A DNA stretch of 64,000 nucleotides from assembly GCF_021735925.1 (NCBI RefSeq), contig NZ_WMEA01000001.1, forward strand, positions 809,001 to 873,000, written 5' to 3'. The stretch is from Loktanella sp. M215. GTDB lineage: Bacteria > Pseudomonadota > Alphaproteobacteria > Rhodobacterales > Rhodobacteraceae. Every line of letters starts with the position of its first letter. The first letter of the stretch is position 1. Below, in pieces: positions 8,283 to 17,115 of this stretch. The notes beneath the pieces were generated by a model. The model made no database searches, was not told the DNA's origin, and worked only from the letters and a program-made list of their open reading frames with translations. A program made the translations under genes and the position numbers.

Positions 8283-9533
8283 TTACGCCACGATTCCCGC
8301 CGTCTCGACGACCGCATGGAACAGCACATCCGTCCCCGCCGCGGCCCACTCTTTCGAGATCTCTTCCGCCTCATTGTGGCTCAGCCCGTCCACGCAGGGG
8401 CACATCACCATCGCCGTCGGAAACAGCCGGTTCATCCAACAGGCGTCGTGGCCCGCGCCGGACACGATGTTCATGTGGGAATACCCCAGCCGCTCCGCCG
8501 CGTCCCGGATCGCGGTCACGCAGCCTTCGTCAAAGGTGACGGGGTCGAAATGCCCAACGGGTTCGATCGCAATCTCCAACCCCAGATCGGCGGCAATCTC
8601 CGCCGCCTCCGCCTCCAGCTTTTCGCGCATCGACGTCAGCTTCGCGAGGTCCGGCGAACGGAAGTCGATGGTGAACACCGCCTTGCCGGGAATCACGTTG
8701 CGCGAGTTCGGATAGACGTTGGCCTGCCCCACGGCCCCCACGGCGGCGGGCTGGTGATCCATCGCGATCCGGTGCACCGCTTCGGTGATCCGCGCCATGC
8801 CCAGCCCCGCATTGACCCGCATGTTCATGGGCGTGGACCCGGTATGCGCGGCCTTGCCGGTCAGCGTCACCTCCAGCCACCACAGGCCCTGCCCGTGGGT
8901 GACGACACCGATCTGCTTGCCCTCGGCCTCCAGAATCGGCCCCTGTTCGATGTGCAGCTCGAAAAAGGCGTGCATCTTGCGCGCGCCCACCCGCTCGTCA
9001 CCTTCCCAGCCGACGCGGCGCAGTTCGTCGCCAAAGGTCTTGCCGTCGGCGTCCGTGCGCGCCTTGGCCCAGTCCTCCGTATGCTCTCCTGCGAACACAC
9101 CCGACGCCAGCATCGCGGGGGCGAACCGCGTCCCTTCTTCGTTCGTCCAGTTGGTGACGACGATGGGATGCTTCGTCTTGATGCCAAGGTCGTTCAGCGA
9201 CCGGATCACCTCCAGCCCGCCCAGCACGCCCAGCACACCGTCGTATTTGCCCCCCGTCGGCTGCGTATCGAGGTGCGATCCGACGTAGACCGGCAGCGCG
9301 TCCGGGTCCGTCCCCTCGCGCCGCGCAAACATGTTGCCCATCGTGTCGACGCCCATCTTCAGCCCGGCCTTGGCGCACCAGCTGGCGAACAGGTGCCGCC
9401 CTTCACTGTCGGCATCCGTCAGCGTCTGGCGGTTGTTGCCGCCCGCGACCCCGGGGCCGATCTTGGCCATCTCCATCAAGGTATCCCACAGGCGATCGGG
9501 ATTGATCCGCAGATTTTCTCCGGGGGCTGCCAT
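8283..9533 (-). CDS. hydC: M20-type N-carbamoyl amino acid / beta-ureidopropionase-type amidohydrolase
   Basis: A 416-residue Zn-dependent hydrolase of the allantoate amidohydrolase / beta-ureidopropionase / hydantoin-racemase-linked group. Metal-binding and catalytic residues are visible: His87 in VGSHLDTQ, Asp98 in GGKYDGVLGV, and Glu132/Glu133 in TNEEGTRF. It should release beta-alanine (or beta-aminoisobutyrate), CO2 and ammonia from the HydA product. It is the first gene of the minus-strand operon, with SD AGGAGAAC before ATG, and lies divergent from the RutR-like gene. Allantoate as substrate is the main alternative, but the neighbours favour pyrimidines. Confidence 0.88.
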   Translation of the reverse strand: MAAPGENLRINPDRLWDTLMEMAKIGPGVAGGNNRQTLTDADSEGRHLFASWCAKAGLKMGVDTMGNMFARREGTDPDALPVYVGSHLDTQPTGGKYDGVLGVLGGLEVIRSLNDLGIKTKHPIVVTNWTNEEGTRFAPAMLASGVFAGEHTEDWAKARTDADGKTFGDELRRVGWEGDERVGARKMHAFFELHIEQGPILEAEGKQIGVVTHGQGLWWLEVTLTGKAAHTGSTPMNMRVNAGLGMARITEAVHRIAMDHQPAAVGAVGQANVYPNSRNVIPGKAVFTIDFRSPDLAKLTSMREKLEAEAAEIAADLGLEIAIEPVGHFDPVTFDEGCVTAIRDAAERLGYSHMNIVSGAGHDACWMNRLFPTAMVMCPCVDGLSHNEAEEISKEWAAAGTDVLFHAVVETAGIVA

Positions 9534-9559
9534 GGGCGGTTCTCCTGCACATTCTCGAT

Positions 9560-9575
9560 TTGACCGTTCGGTAAA
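9560..9575. promoter_or_regulatory. Predicted RutR operator
   Basis: TTGACCG-TT-CGGTAAA is a near-perfect inverted repeat matching the known RutR pattern TTGACCA-NN-TGGTCAA, with 7-bp arms and one break in symmetry. It lies 27 bp upstream of hydC and 129 bp upstream of the regulator, well placed to repress both. Uracil or thymine release of repression is inferred from the RutR family. Confidence 0.72.
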
Positions 9576-9703
9576 ACAAACGCTATCAGAGGGTCAGGGT
9601 CAGTCAAGCGTCACGCGCATTCATGCGGCAAACGCCCAACAATCGGGCAGACGACCGTGAAGCCGCCGAACCCTGCCGTATTTTGCGGCGCAAGGAGAAT
9701 GTG

Positions 9704-10330
9704 ATGACCGAGGCCCCGCCGTTGACCCGCATCCAGACCCGCAACCGCGCGGCGATCCTGTCCGGTGGCCTCGACGCCTTCTCGTCTGCGGGCTTCAAGG
9801 GCGCGACCCTCGACCAGATCGCCGAGGCCGCGGGCCTGTCGAAACCCAACCTGCTCTATTACTTCCCCTCCAAGGACGCGATCTACACGGCCCTGCTGGA
9901 AGGGTTGCTGGACACATGGCTCGACCCGCTGCACGCACTGGACGCCGACGGCGACCCCGTGGCCGAAATCCTCGCCTACGCCCACCGCAAGCTGTTGATG
10001 AGCCGCGATTATCCCCGCGAAAGCCGCCTTTTCGCCAACGAGATCCTCGCCGGTGCACCGCAGATCGGCGCGGTCCTGTCCGGCCCCCTGCGCACCCTTG
10101 TCGACGAAAAGGCGCAGGTCCTGCGCGGCTGGATGGACGCGGGGCGGATCAGGCCCAGTGACCCCCATCACCTGATCTTCTCGATCTGGGCGCTGACCCA
10201 GCATTACGCCGATTTCGACGTGCAGGTGCGCGCGGTGCTGGGCGACGCGGACCCGTTCACCGGGGCCGAACGCTTTATCGACCAGCTGTTCCGCAGCGTT
10301 CTGGAACCCGCAAAAGACGCGCCCTTGTAA
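9704..10330 (+). CDS. rutR: RutR-like TetR-family regulator of pyrimidine catabolism
   Basis: A 208-residue TetR-family protein. The helix-turn-helix spans about residues 33-57 (FKGATLDQIAEAAGLSKPNL), and LYYFPSKDAIY is typical of the RutR/YcdC branch. The C-terminal part (RESRLFANEIL, FSIWALTQHYADF) also matches that branch. In E. coli RutR binds uracil and controls pyrimidine degradation. Start: ATG at 9704 has AAGGAGAAT just upstream; the frame extends further up but without a good ribosome-binding site. It is divergent from hydC, with a RutR-type site between, so autoregulation and control of the hyd/ABC operon are expected. Confidence 0.85.
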   Translation: MTEAPPLTRIQTRNRAAILSGGLDAFSSAGFKGATLDQIAEAAGLSKPNLLYYFPSKDAIYTALLEGLLDTWLDPLHALDADGDPVAEILAYAHRKLLMSRDYPRESRLFANEILAGAPQIGAVLSGPLRTLVDEKAQVLRGWMDAGRIRPSDPHHLIFSIWALTQHYADFDVQVRAVLGDADPFTGAERFIDQLFRSVLEPAKDAPL

Positions 10331-10384
10331 AGACCCACCGACAGGGCTAGGTCGCCGCTTGCTGCCATCATCTGGGCCACTGCC

Positions 10385-12280
10385 ATGTCCCCTGTCCACG
10401 CCGGCCCGTCCGGTTATGCTGCCAAACCCGCCAGCACCCTTGCCCTTGCGGTCGGGTCGGTGGGTGTCGTCTACGGCGATATCGGCACAAGTCCCCTTTA
10501 CGCCCTGCGCGAAGGTCTGGCCGCCGCGACCCGCGGCAGCGAGGCGCAGGCCGGTGACGTGCTGGGCATCGTGTCCCTGCTGCTGTGGCTGCTGATCCTG
10601 ATCGCGACCTTCAAATACGTCGTCCTGATCCTGCGCGCCGACAACCGGGGCGAAGGCGGCACCCTGTCCCTGCTGGCGCTGGGCCAGCGCGCGCTGGGGA
10701 AAAAGCGCGCGCTCCTGATGCTGGGCATCATCGGTACATCGCTCTTTTTCGGCGACGCGATGATCACGCCCGCGATTTCCGTGCTCTCGGCGGTCGAGGG
10801 CGTCACGCTGATCGTCCCCTCCTTCGGCCCCTACGTCATTCCCGTCACCATCGGCATCCTGATCGCCCTGTTCGCCGCCCAACGCCGCGGCACCGAAGGC
10901 ATCAGCCGCCTGTTCGGCCCGATCATGCTGGTGTGGTTCGCGATGCTGGCGATCATGGGCCTGATCCACATCGCCGACGATCCGCATATCCTGGGCGCGT
11001 TCAGCCCGGTGCCGGGATTGCGCTTCCTGCTGACCCACGGCGCCTCCGCCCTGCCCGTCCTGGGCTCCGTCTTCCTCGCGATCACCGGGGCAGAGGCGCT
11101 TTATGCCGATATGGGTCACTTCGGGCGCAAGCCGATCCGCCTCGCCTGGGTCTTCGTCGTGTTTCCGGCCCTTGCGCTGTCCTATCTGGGTCAGGGCGCG
11201 CTGGTGCTGTCCGACCCCTCCGCCGCACGCGATCCGTTCTTTCTGATGGCCCCCGAATGGGCGCTGCCGGTCCTCGTGGCCTTCGCCACCGTCGCCACGG
11301 TCATCGCCTCGCAGGCCGTCATCACCGGCGCCTTCTCTGTCGCGCATCAGGCGGTTCAACTGGGCCTGCTGCCACGGATGGAGGTGCACCACACCTCTGA
11401 AACCCAACTGGGCCAGATCTACATCCCGCGGATGAACGCGATCCTGCTGATGTGCGTCGTGGTCCTCGTGCTGGCCTTCGGGTCCTCCGCAAACCTCGCC
11501 ACCGCCTACGGCATCGCCGTGACCGGAGAGATGCTGGTCACCACCATCCTCGCCTTCGTCGTCTACCGCTACCTGTGGAAATGGTCGGTCCCGCTGGCGC
11601 TGGCCATGCTCGCCCCCCTCGCCGTGATCGAAATCGGCCTCTTTACCGCCAACATGACCAAGTTCTTTCAAGGCGGCTACCTGCCGCTGACCGTCGCCGC
11701 GCTGCTGATCGTCATCATGGTGACATGGGTGCGCGGCAACCACATCGTGCAGGACAAGTCGCGGTCGGAATCCATCCCGCTGTCCACGCTGATCATGTCG
11801 CTGGAAGGATCCGAAAACCTGCGCCACGTGCGCGGCACGGCCATGTTCCTGACGGCGGAACCGGTCGTCGCGCCGCCCGCCCTGCTGCACAACCTCAAGC
11901 ACAATCAGGTGCTGCACGACCGCAACTACATCGTGACGGTCACCACGACGAACGCCCCCTACGTCCTGCCCGCCGATCAGGTCGTGACCGAGACGATCAC
12001 CGACGCCTTCACCCGCGTCTTTGTCACCTTCGGCTACATGGACGACCCCAACGTGCCGCGCGCGCTGGCGATGGCCCGCAAACTCGGCGTGAAGTTCGAG
12101 ATCATGTCGACCTCGTTCTTCATCAACCGCCGCAGCTTCAAGATGGCCGAAAACGGCGTCATGCCCGGATGGCAGCAGCGGCTGTATACGGCGATGACCA
12201 AGACCGCCTCCAACGCGCCCGCCTATTACCACCTGCCGCCGAACCGCGTCATCGAACTGGGTCAGCAGATCGTCATCTGA
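10385..12280 (+). CDS. kup: KUP/HAK-type potassium uptake permease
   Basis: A 631-residue KUP-family potassium/proton symporter. The hallmark N-terminal sequence LAVGSVGVVYGDIGTSPLYA begins near residue 20. About twelve hydrophobic segments follow, then a hydrophilic C-terminal domain of roughly 170 residues starting near NHIVQDKS. Length and order match the family. It stands alone 54 bp after rutR and nothing links it to pyrimidine use. No recognisable regulatory site was seen. Confidence 0.95.
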   Translation: MSPVHAGPSGYAAKPASTLALAVGSVGVVYGDIGTSPLYALREGLAAATRGSEAQAGDVLGIVSLLLWLLILIATFKYVVLILRADNRGEGGTLSLLALGQRALGKKRALLMLGIIGTSLFFGDAMITPAISVLSAVEGVTLIVPSFGPYVIPVTIGILIALFAAQRRGTEGISRLFGPIMLVWFAMLAIMGLIHIADDPHILGAFSPVPGLRFLLTHGASALPVLGSVFLAITGAEALYADMGHFGRKPIRLAWVFVVFPALALSYLGQGALVLSDPSAARDPFFLMAPEWALPVLVAFATVATVIASQAVITGAFSVAHQAVQLGLLPRMEVHHTSETQLGQIYIPRMNAILLMCVVVLVLAFGSSANLATAYGIAVTGEMLVTTILAFVVYRYLWKWSVPLALAMLAPLAVIEIGLFTANMTKFFQGGYLPLTVAALLIVIMVTWVRGNHIVQDKSRSESIPLSTLIMSLEGSENLRHVRGTAMFLTAEPVVAPPALLHNLKHNQVLHDRNYIVTVTTTNAPYVLPADQVVTETITDAFTRVFVTFGYMDDPNVPRALAMARKLGVKFEIMSTSFFINRRSFKMAENGVMPGWQQRLYTAMTKTASNAPAYYHLPPNRVIELGQQIVI

Positions 12281-12346
12281 CAGCATGTCGCTGGAACCCC
12301 CGCCGCTTGGCCGGGTTTTCCCTGCAACACATGCAGGAGAATTCCG

Positions 12347-13015
12347 ATGACCCATACGCTCACGATCACCGCGCTGTCCCCCGTCACCCACGACACATGG
12401 CATCTGGTCTGCGACCGCCCCGCAGGTTTTGACTTCAAGGCCGGTCAGGCGACGCACATGGCGCTGGACAAGGATGGCTGGCGGGACGAGGACCGCCCCT
12501 TCACCATGACGTCCCAGCCCGAGGATGCGGCCGTGGAATTCGTCATCAAGTCCTACCCGGACCACGACGGCGTCACCGAACAGATCCCCGACCTGAAACC
12601 CGGCGACGCCTTCATCGCCGAAGATCCCGCCGGCGCGATCACCGACCACGGTACGGGCGTGTTTCTGGCCGCAGGAGCCGGCGTGACCCCCTTCATTGCG
12701 CTGCTGGACAAGCATGCCAAGGAGGGTGTGACCGGCGATCATCTGCTGTTCGCCAACAAGACCGACCGTGACATCATCCTCAAGGACAAGTGGGACGCGA
12801 TGGACGGGCTGCGCGCCATCTATGTCATCAGCGACCAGCCGGACACCGACCACATCAAGGGCCAGATCGACCGCGAAATGCTGCAGGATCTGCTCAGCGA
12901 TCTCGACCAGACGTTCTACATCTGCGGCCCCGGCCCGTTTGTCGATGCGATGCGCGACGCGCTGACCGATCTGAGCGTGCCGAAGGACAAGCTGGTCATT
13001 GAAAACGGCTGGTAA
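12347..13015 (+). CDS. FAD-dependent NAD(P)H oxidoreductase (ferredoxin/flavodoxin reductase fold)
   Basis: A 222-residue flavoprotein reductase. FAD contact motif RPFTMTS is at residues 50-56, the NAD(P)-binding loop GAGVTPF begins at 110, and the C-terminal nicotinamide motif is YICGPGPFVDAM. It lacks an attached 2Fe-2S or globin domain, so it must pass electrons to a separate partner, which is not identifiable here. SD GCAGGAGAAT precedes the ATG. A strong hairpin terminator follows 41 bp after the stop. The fold call is firm; the physiological acceptor is unknown. Confidence 0.82.
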   Translation: MTHTLTITALSPVTHDTWHLVCDRPAGFDFKAGQATHMALDKDGWRDEDRPFTMTSQPEDAAVEFVIKSYPDHDGVTEQIPDLKPGDAFIAEDPAGAITDHGTGVFLAAGAGVTPFIALLDKHAKEGVTGDHLLFANKTDRDIILKDKWDAMDGLRAIYVISDQPDTDHIKGQIDREMLQDLLSDLDQTFYICGPGPFVDAMRDALTDLSVPKDKLVIENGW

Positions 13016-13056
13016 AGACCGGCCCCACCGGCATCCCACGGGTGCCGGCACAAATG

Positions 13057-13085
13057 AAAAGGCCGCCTGATCCGGCGGCCTTTTT
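13057..13085. terminator. Bidirectional rho-independent terminator
   Basis: AAAA-GGCCGCC, loop TGATCC, GGCGGCC-TTTTT. The 7-bp GC stem extends through A-T pairs on both sides, so it can end the reductase transcript from the left and the 45-codon gene from the right. A second hairpin (CCGGCA...TGCCGG, about 13028-13048) lies just before it. Confidence 0.85.
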
Positions 13086-13087
13086 GC

Positions 13088-13225
13088 TTACTTGTCGTCG
13101 GCCTCTTTGGCCTTGTCGTCCTTGAGGGGGATGTGATCCGCGCCCTCTGGCTTGTTCTTCTGACGCTCATTGGCATCCACGGCCTTGCCGCCGCCCGTCG
13201 TGCTGTCGTTTGTCTGGCCGGTCAT
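13088..13225 (-). CDS. Small hydrophilic protein of 45 residues, unknown function
   Basis: ATG at 13225 opens a 45-codon frame beginning MTGQTNDSTTGGGKAVDAN and ending in a Lys/Asp/Glu-rich tail (KDDKAKEADDK). A strong SD (AAGGAGATAAATC) precedes it, and its stop abuts the bidirectional terminator. This favours a real gene despite the size. There is no signal peptide, membrane segment, cysteine or recognised domain; the composition suggests a disordered, stress-type protein. The function is not recognised. Confidence 0.65.
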   Translation of the reverse strand: MTGQTNDSTTGGGKAVDANERQKNKPEGADHIPLKDDKAKEADDK

Positions 13226-13370
13226 GATTTATCTCCTTCATGTTAAGGGGCCAACGCGACGTCGTGCGCGCTTGTTCCATATTTTGGGCAGTGTGCAGGA
13301 TCGCCTTGACCCCCCGTCGCCAAGGCAGTCTGTTGCGCGGTGACGCGCCACCCCTGAAAAGGCCGACCCC

Positions 13371-15011
13371 ATGACCGACCCCATTACCGAAGCCGACATC
13401 GCCGCGACCGAGCGGATGCTGGGTCTGGCCTATACCGCGCAGGAACGCGCGCAGATGGTCGGCAATCTGGACGGACAGCGCGATCTCGCCGTGGCCCGCC
13501 GCGCCGTAAGGCTCGATAACGCCACGCCCACCGCCACCCGTTTCGATCCCCGCCTGCCCGATTTCGCGATGCCGCACGGCATGGACGCGCTGCACCTGTC
13601 GCCCGTCACCGCCGCCCTGCCCGACAACGCCGAAGATATCGCCTTCGCGCCCCTGACCCACCTCTCGCACTGGATCAGAACCCGCCAGATCACCAGCCGC
13701 GCGCTGACCGACCTCTACCTCGACCGCATCGCCACCCTGAACCCCCGGCTGGAATGCTACGCCACCGTCACCGCCGATCTGGCAAGGGCCGAGGCGGACG
13801 CGATGGACAGCCTGACCTCTGCCGGCATCTGGCTCGGCCCCCTGCACGGCATCCCCTACGGGCTGAAGGATCTGTTCGACACCCGCGGCATCACCACCGG
13901 CTGGGGCGCCGAACCCTATGCCCACCGCATCCCCGACACAGACGCCACCGTCACCCGCAAGCTGCGCGCAGCGGGCGCGGTCCTGCTGGGCAAGACGACG
14001 CTGGGCGCGCTGGCCTACAACGACCTGTGGTATGGCGGCTGGACCCGCAACCCTTGGAACCTGAACGAAGGCTCCTCAGGCTCCTCCGCCGGATCCGCCT
14101 CGGCCACCGCCGCGGGCCTCTGCGGGTTTTCCATCGGAACGGAAACCCTCGGCTCCATCACCTCGCCGTCGCAGCGCTGCGGCACCACCGGTCTGCGCCC
14201 GACCTTCGGCCGGGTCAGCCGCGCAGGCGGCATGACGCTCTCCGGCTCGCTCGACAAGGTCGGCCCGATCTGCCGCTCGGTGGAGGATACGGCCCTGGTC
14301 CTCGCCGCGATCAACGGCGGCGATCCCGCCGACCGCGGCTCCATCGCCGCCCCCTTCCACTTCGACGCGCAGGCCACCATCTCCGGCATGACCCTCGGCT
14401 ACCTGCCCGCGGCGTTCGAAGAGGGCGCCACCGACATCGACCGCGCCGCCCTCGACGCCGCCCGGACCCTTGGCATCACGGTGAAGGAGGTCACGCTGGA
14501 GGACCTGCCCTACGCCTCGCTCATGGCCATCCTCTACGCCGAAGCCGCCGCCGCCTTCGAGGATCTGACCCTGTCGGACGCCGACGACACCCTGCGCTGG
14601 CAGGACGAGGGCGCCTGGCCCAACACGATGCGCAAGGCGCGCTTCCTCTCCGCCGTCGACCACGTGCAGGCCGACCGCCTGCGCTACCGCGTGATGCAGG
14701 CGCTGGGCGACACCATGGGACAGGTCGACGCGCTGATCGGCCCGTTCCAGACCGGCCCGATGCTGGTCGCCTCGAACTTCACCGGCCACCCCTGCCTGCA
14801 CCTGCGCGCAGGGTTCTCCGACTTGGCCACACGCAGCCGCGGCACCCTCGACAACCGCACGCCAGAGGCCACGGGCGCCACCACCTTCACCGTGCCGCAG
14901 GGCATCTCCCTGTGGGGGCAACTCTTCGACGAAGGCCCCCTGCTGACCCTCGGCATGGCGCTGGAATCAAAACTCGACGTCGCCAGCCGCCGCCCGACCT
15001 TTCCGCAATAA
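13371..15011 (+). CDS. Amidase-signature family hydrolase
   Basis: A 546-residue amidase-signature enzyme. The Ser-cisSer-Lys triad can be placed: Lys166 in YGLKDLFD, cis-Ser238 in SGSSAGSA and nucleophile Ser262 in TETLGSIT, with the usual 24-residue spacing between the serines. The signature reads LGSITSPS instead of the common GGSIRxPA, and about 90 extra N-terminal residues precede the core. It hydrolyses an amide to acid and ammonia; the substrate is unknown. It is first in a three-gene operon with an M20 hydrolase (11 bp downstream) and an acetamidase/formamidase-type protein, suggesting stepwise breakdown of a conjugated amide. GatA is unlikely, as no gatB/gatC is nearby. Confidence 0.85.
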   Translation: MTDPITEADIAATERMLGLAYTAQERAQMVGNLDGQRDLAVARRAVRLDNATPTATRFDPRLPDFAMPHGMDALHLSPVTAALPDNAEDIAFAPLTHLSHWIRTRQITSRALTDLYLDRIATLNPRLECYATVTADLARAEADAMDSLTSAGIWLGPLHGIPYGLKDLFDTRGITTGWGAEPYAHRIPDTDATVTRKLRAAGAVLLGKTTLGALAYNDLWYGGWTRNPWNLNEGSSGSSAGSASATAAGLCGFSIGTETLGSITSPSQRCGTTGLRPTFGRVSRAGGMTLSGSLDKVGPICRSVEDTALVLAAINGGDPADRGSIAAPFHFDAQATISGMTLGYLPAAFEEGATDIDRAALDAARTLGITVKEVTLEDLPYASLMAILYAEAAAAFEDLTLSDADDTLRWQDEGAWPNTMRKARFLSAVDHVQADRLRYRVMQALGDTMGQVDALIGPFQTGPMLVASNFTGHPCLHLRAGFSDLATRSRGTLDNRTPEATGATTFTVPQGISLWGQLFDEGPLLTLGMALESKLDVASRRPTFPQ

Positions 15012-15022
15012 GGACCACCTCC

Positions 15023-16189
15023 ATGCCGATCCGCAACCGCATCTCTGACCTGCACGCCGACGTCACCGCATGGCGGCGCGACTTTCACATGAACCCCGAA
15101 CTGCTTTACGACACGCACCGCACCTCTGGCATCGTCGCTGACAAGCTGCGCGCCTTCGGCTGTGACGAGGTCGTGACCGGCATGGGCCGCACCGGTGTCG
15201 TCGGCCTGATCCGCGGCAAGTCCAACGCGTCGGGCAAGACCGTGGCGCTGCGCGCCGACATGGACGCCTTGCCCATCTTCGAGGCGACGGGAGCGGACCA
15301 CGCCTCGACCGTCCCCGGTAAGATGCACGCCTGCGGCCACGACGGCCACACGGCGATGCTGCTGGGTGCTGCGCAATATCTGGCCGAGACCCGCAATTTC
15401 GACGGCACCGTCGCCGTCGTCTTTCAACCCGCCGAAGAAGGCGGCGCCGGTGCGCTGGAAATGGTGCAGGACGGCCTCATCGACCGCTTCGGCATCTCCG
15501 AGATCTACGGGATGCACAATTCCCCCCTGCTGCCCGAAGGCGCCTTTGCCATCCGCCCCGGCCCCTTCTACGCCGCCGTCGACCTGTTCGAGATCACACT
15601 GACCGGCAAGGGCGGCCACGCGGCACGGCCCAACAACTGCATCGACACGACGCTGGCGGGGGCGGCGCTGGTGATGAACCTGCAGCAGATCGTGTCCCGC
15701 AACACCGACCCGCAGCAGGCCGCCGTGGTCACGGTGACGTCGTTCCGCACGGAATCCGACGCCTTCAACGTGATCCCCGAAACCGTCACCCTGCGCGGCA
15801 CGGTCCGCACCTTTGACGCCGCCGTGCGCAAGAATATCGAGGACCGGATCAAGTCCATCGCAGCCCTCACCGCCGAAACTTACGGCGCACGCGCCGCCGT
15901 CGACTGGCCCGAAGACGGCTACCCGGTCATGGCCAACCACGCCGAAGAAACCGATTTCGCCGCCGCCGCCGCCCGCGCGGTCGCAGGCGACTGCAACACC
16001 GAGGCGCCCCGCACTACCGGCGGAGAGGACTTCGCCTATATGCTGAATGCCTGCCCCGGCGCCTACATCCAGATCGGCAACGGCCCCTCCAAGGGCCTCC
16101 ACCACCCGGAATACGACTTCAACGATGCGATCATCCCCGTCGGCGCGTCCTACTGGGTCGAACTCGCTGAACAAAGGCTGCCCGCATGA
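15023..16189 (+). CDS. M20-family amidohydrolase (hippurate hydrolase type)
   Basis: A 388-residue M20D amidohydrolase related to hippurate, indole-acetyl-amino acid and N-acyl-amino acid hydrolases. Metal ligands are visible: Cys104 and His106 in MHACGHDGHT, the Glu pair in QPAEEGGAGAL, and the His of IYGMHNSP. It begins 11 bp after the amidase stop and overlaps the next gene by 4 bp, so the three are one translational unit. It would cleave an N-acyl amino acid. The substrate is inferred only at that level. Confidence 0.87.
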   Translation: MPIRNRISDLHADVTAWRRDFHMNPELLYDTHRTSGIVADKLRAFGCDEVVTGMGRTGVVGLIRGKSNASGKTVALRADMDALPIFEATGADHASTVPGKMHACGHDGHTAMLLGAAQYLAETRNFDGTVAVVFQPAEEGGAGALEMVQDGLIDRFGISEIYGMHNSPLLPEGAFAIRPGPFYAAVDLFEITLTGKGGHAARPNNCIDTTLAGAALVMNLQQIVSRNTDPQQAAVVTVTSFRTESDAFNVIPETVTLRGTVRTFDAAVRKNIEDRIKSIAALTAETYGARAAVDWPEDGYPVMANHAEETDFAAAAARAVAGDCNTEAPRTTGGEDFAYMLNACPGAYIQIGNGPSKGLHHPEYDFNDAIIPVGASYWVELAEQRLPA

Positions 16190-17115
16190 CCATCCTGAAC
16201 GCCGGTCCCGACACATGCCACTGGGGCTTCTTCGACGCGACACTGCCCCCCGCCGTCACGATCCAAAGCGGCGAGGAGGTTACGATCCACACCGTTTCCG
16301 GCGGGCCGCAGATGCTGCCGGGTGACGGGTTCCATGTGCCCCCCGAACTCTACGCCATCCACGACAAGGGCGAGACGATGCGCGGTCACATCCTCACCGG
16401 GCCCGTCGCCGTCGAAGGCGCCATGCCCGGCGACGTCCTTCAGGTCGACATCCTTGATGTGCAGCTGCGTCAGGACTGGGGCTACAACGTGATCCGCCCG
16501 CTGGCCGGCACGCTGCCCTATGATTTCGAGGAATCCCACCTGACGATCCTGCCGCTGGACGCGGACCGCGGCATTGCCACGATGCCCTGGGGTCTGGAAC
16601 TGCCCCTCGCCCCGTTCTTCGGTGTCATGGGTGTCGCCCCGCCGCCCAACTGGGGCCGGATTTCCACCATCGAACCCCGCCGTCACGGCGGCAACATCGA
16701 CAACAAGGAACTGGTCGCTGGCACGACCCTCTACCTGCCCGTCCACGCCCCCGGTGCCCTCTTTTCCTGCGGCGACGGCCACGGCGCGCAGGGCGACGGC
16801 GAAGTCTGCATCACCGCGATCGAAACAGCGCTGACCGGCCGCTTCCGCCTGACCCTGCGCCGCGATCTGGCGCTGAGTTATCCGCAGGCGGAAACGCCGA
16901 CCCATGTCATCACGATGGGCATGGACCCCGACCTTGAACGCTGCACCGAAATGGCCCTGCGCGACATGATCGCGCTGGTGTCGGACCGCGCCGGGATCAC
17001 CCGGGCGCAGGCCTATATGCTCTGTTCGCTCGCGGGCGACCTGCACATCACGCAGACCGTCAATGGCTGCAAGGGTGTGCACATGATGATGGCCAAGGCG
17101 CTGCTGGGCACCTAG
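16186..17115 (+). CDS. Acetamidase/formamidase (FmdA/AmdA) family protein
   Basis: A 309-residue FmdA_AmdA protein: PGDVLQVDILDVQLRQDWG near residue 85 and, later, PVHAPGALFSCGDGHGAQGD, the family's metal-site region. Such enzymes release ammonia from short amides. The ATG overlaps the stop of the M20 gene (ATGA). The 3' end overlaps the convergent RND pump gene by 4 bp, leaving no room for a separate terminator. As the third gene it may process the small amide left by the first two enzymes; this is inference. Confidence 0.85.
   Translation: MTILNAGPDTCHWGFFDATLPPAVTIQSGEEVTIHTVSGGPQMLPGDGFHVPPELYAIHDKGETMRGHILTGPVAVEGAMPGDVLQVDILDVQLRQDWGYNVIRPLAGTLPYDFEESHLTILPLDADRGIATMPWGLELPLAPFFGVMGVAPPPNWGRISTIEPRRHGGNIDNKELVAGTTLYLPVHAPGALFSCGDGHGAQGDGEVCITAIETALTGRFRLTLRRDLALSYPQAETPTHVITMGMDPDLERCTEMALRDMIALVSDRAGITRAQAYMLCSLAGDLHITQTVNGCKGVHMMMAKALLGT

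Noticed and set aside
9611..13051. An open minus-strand frame of more than 1100 codons
   Set aside because: It lies opposite rutR, kup and the flavin reductase. The composition (runs of His, Gln, Arg, Gly) is that of an antisense shadow in high-GC DNA, and no domain is recognisable.
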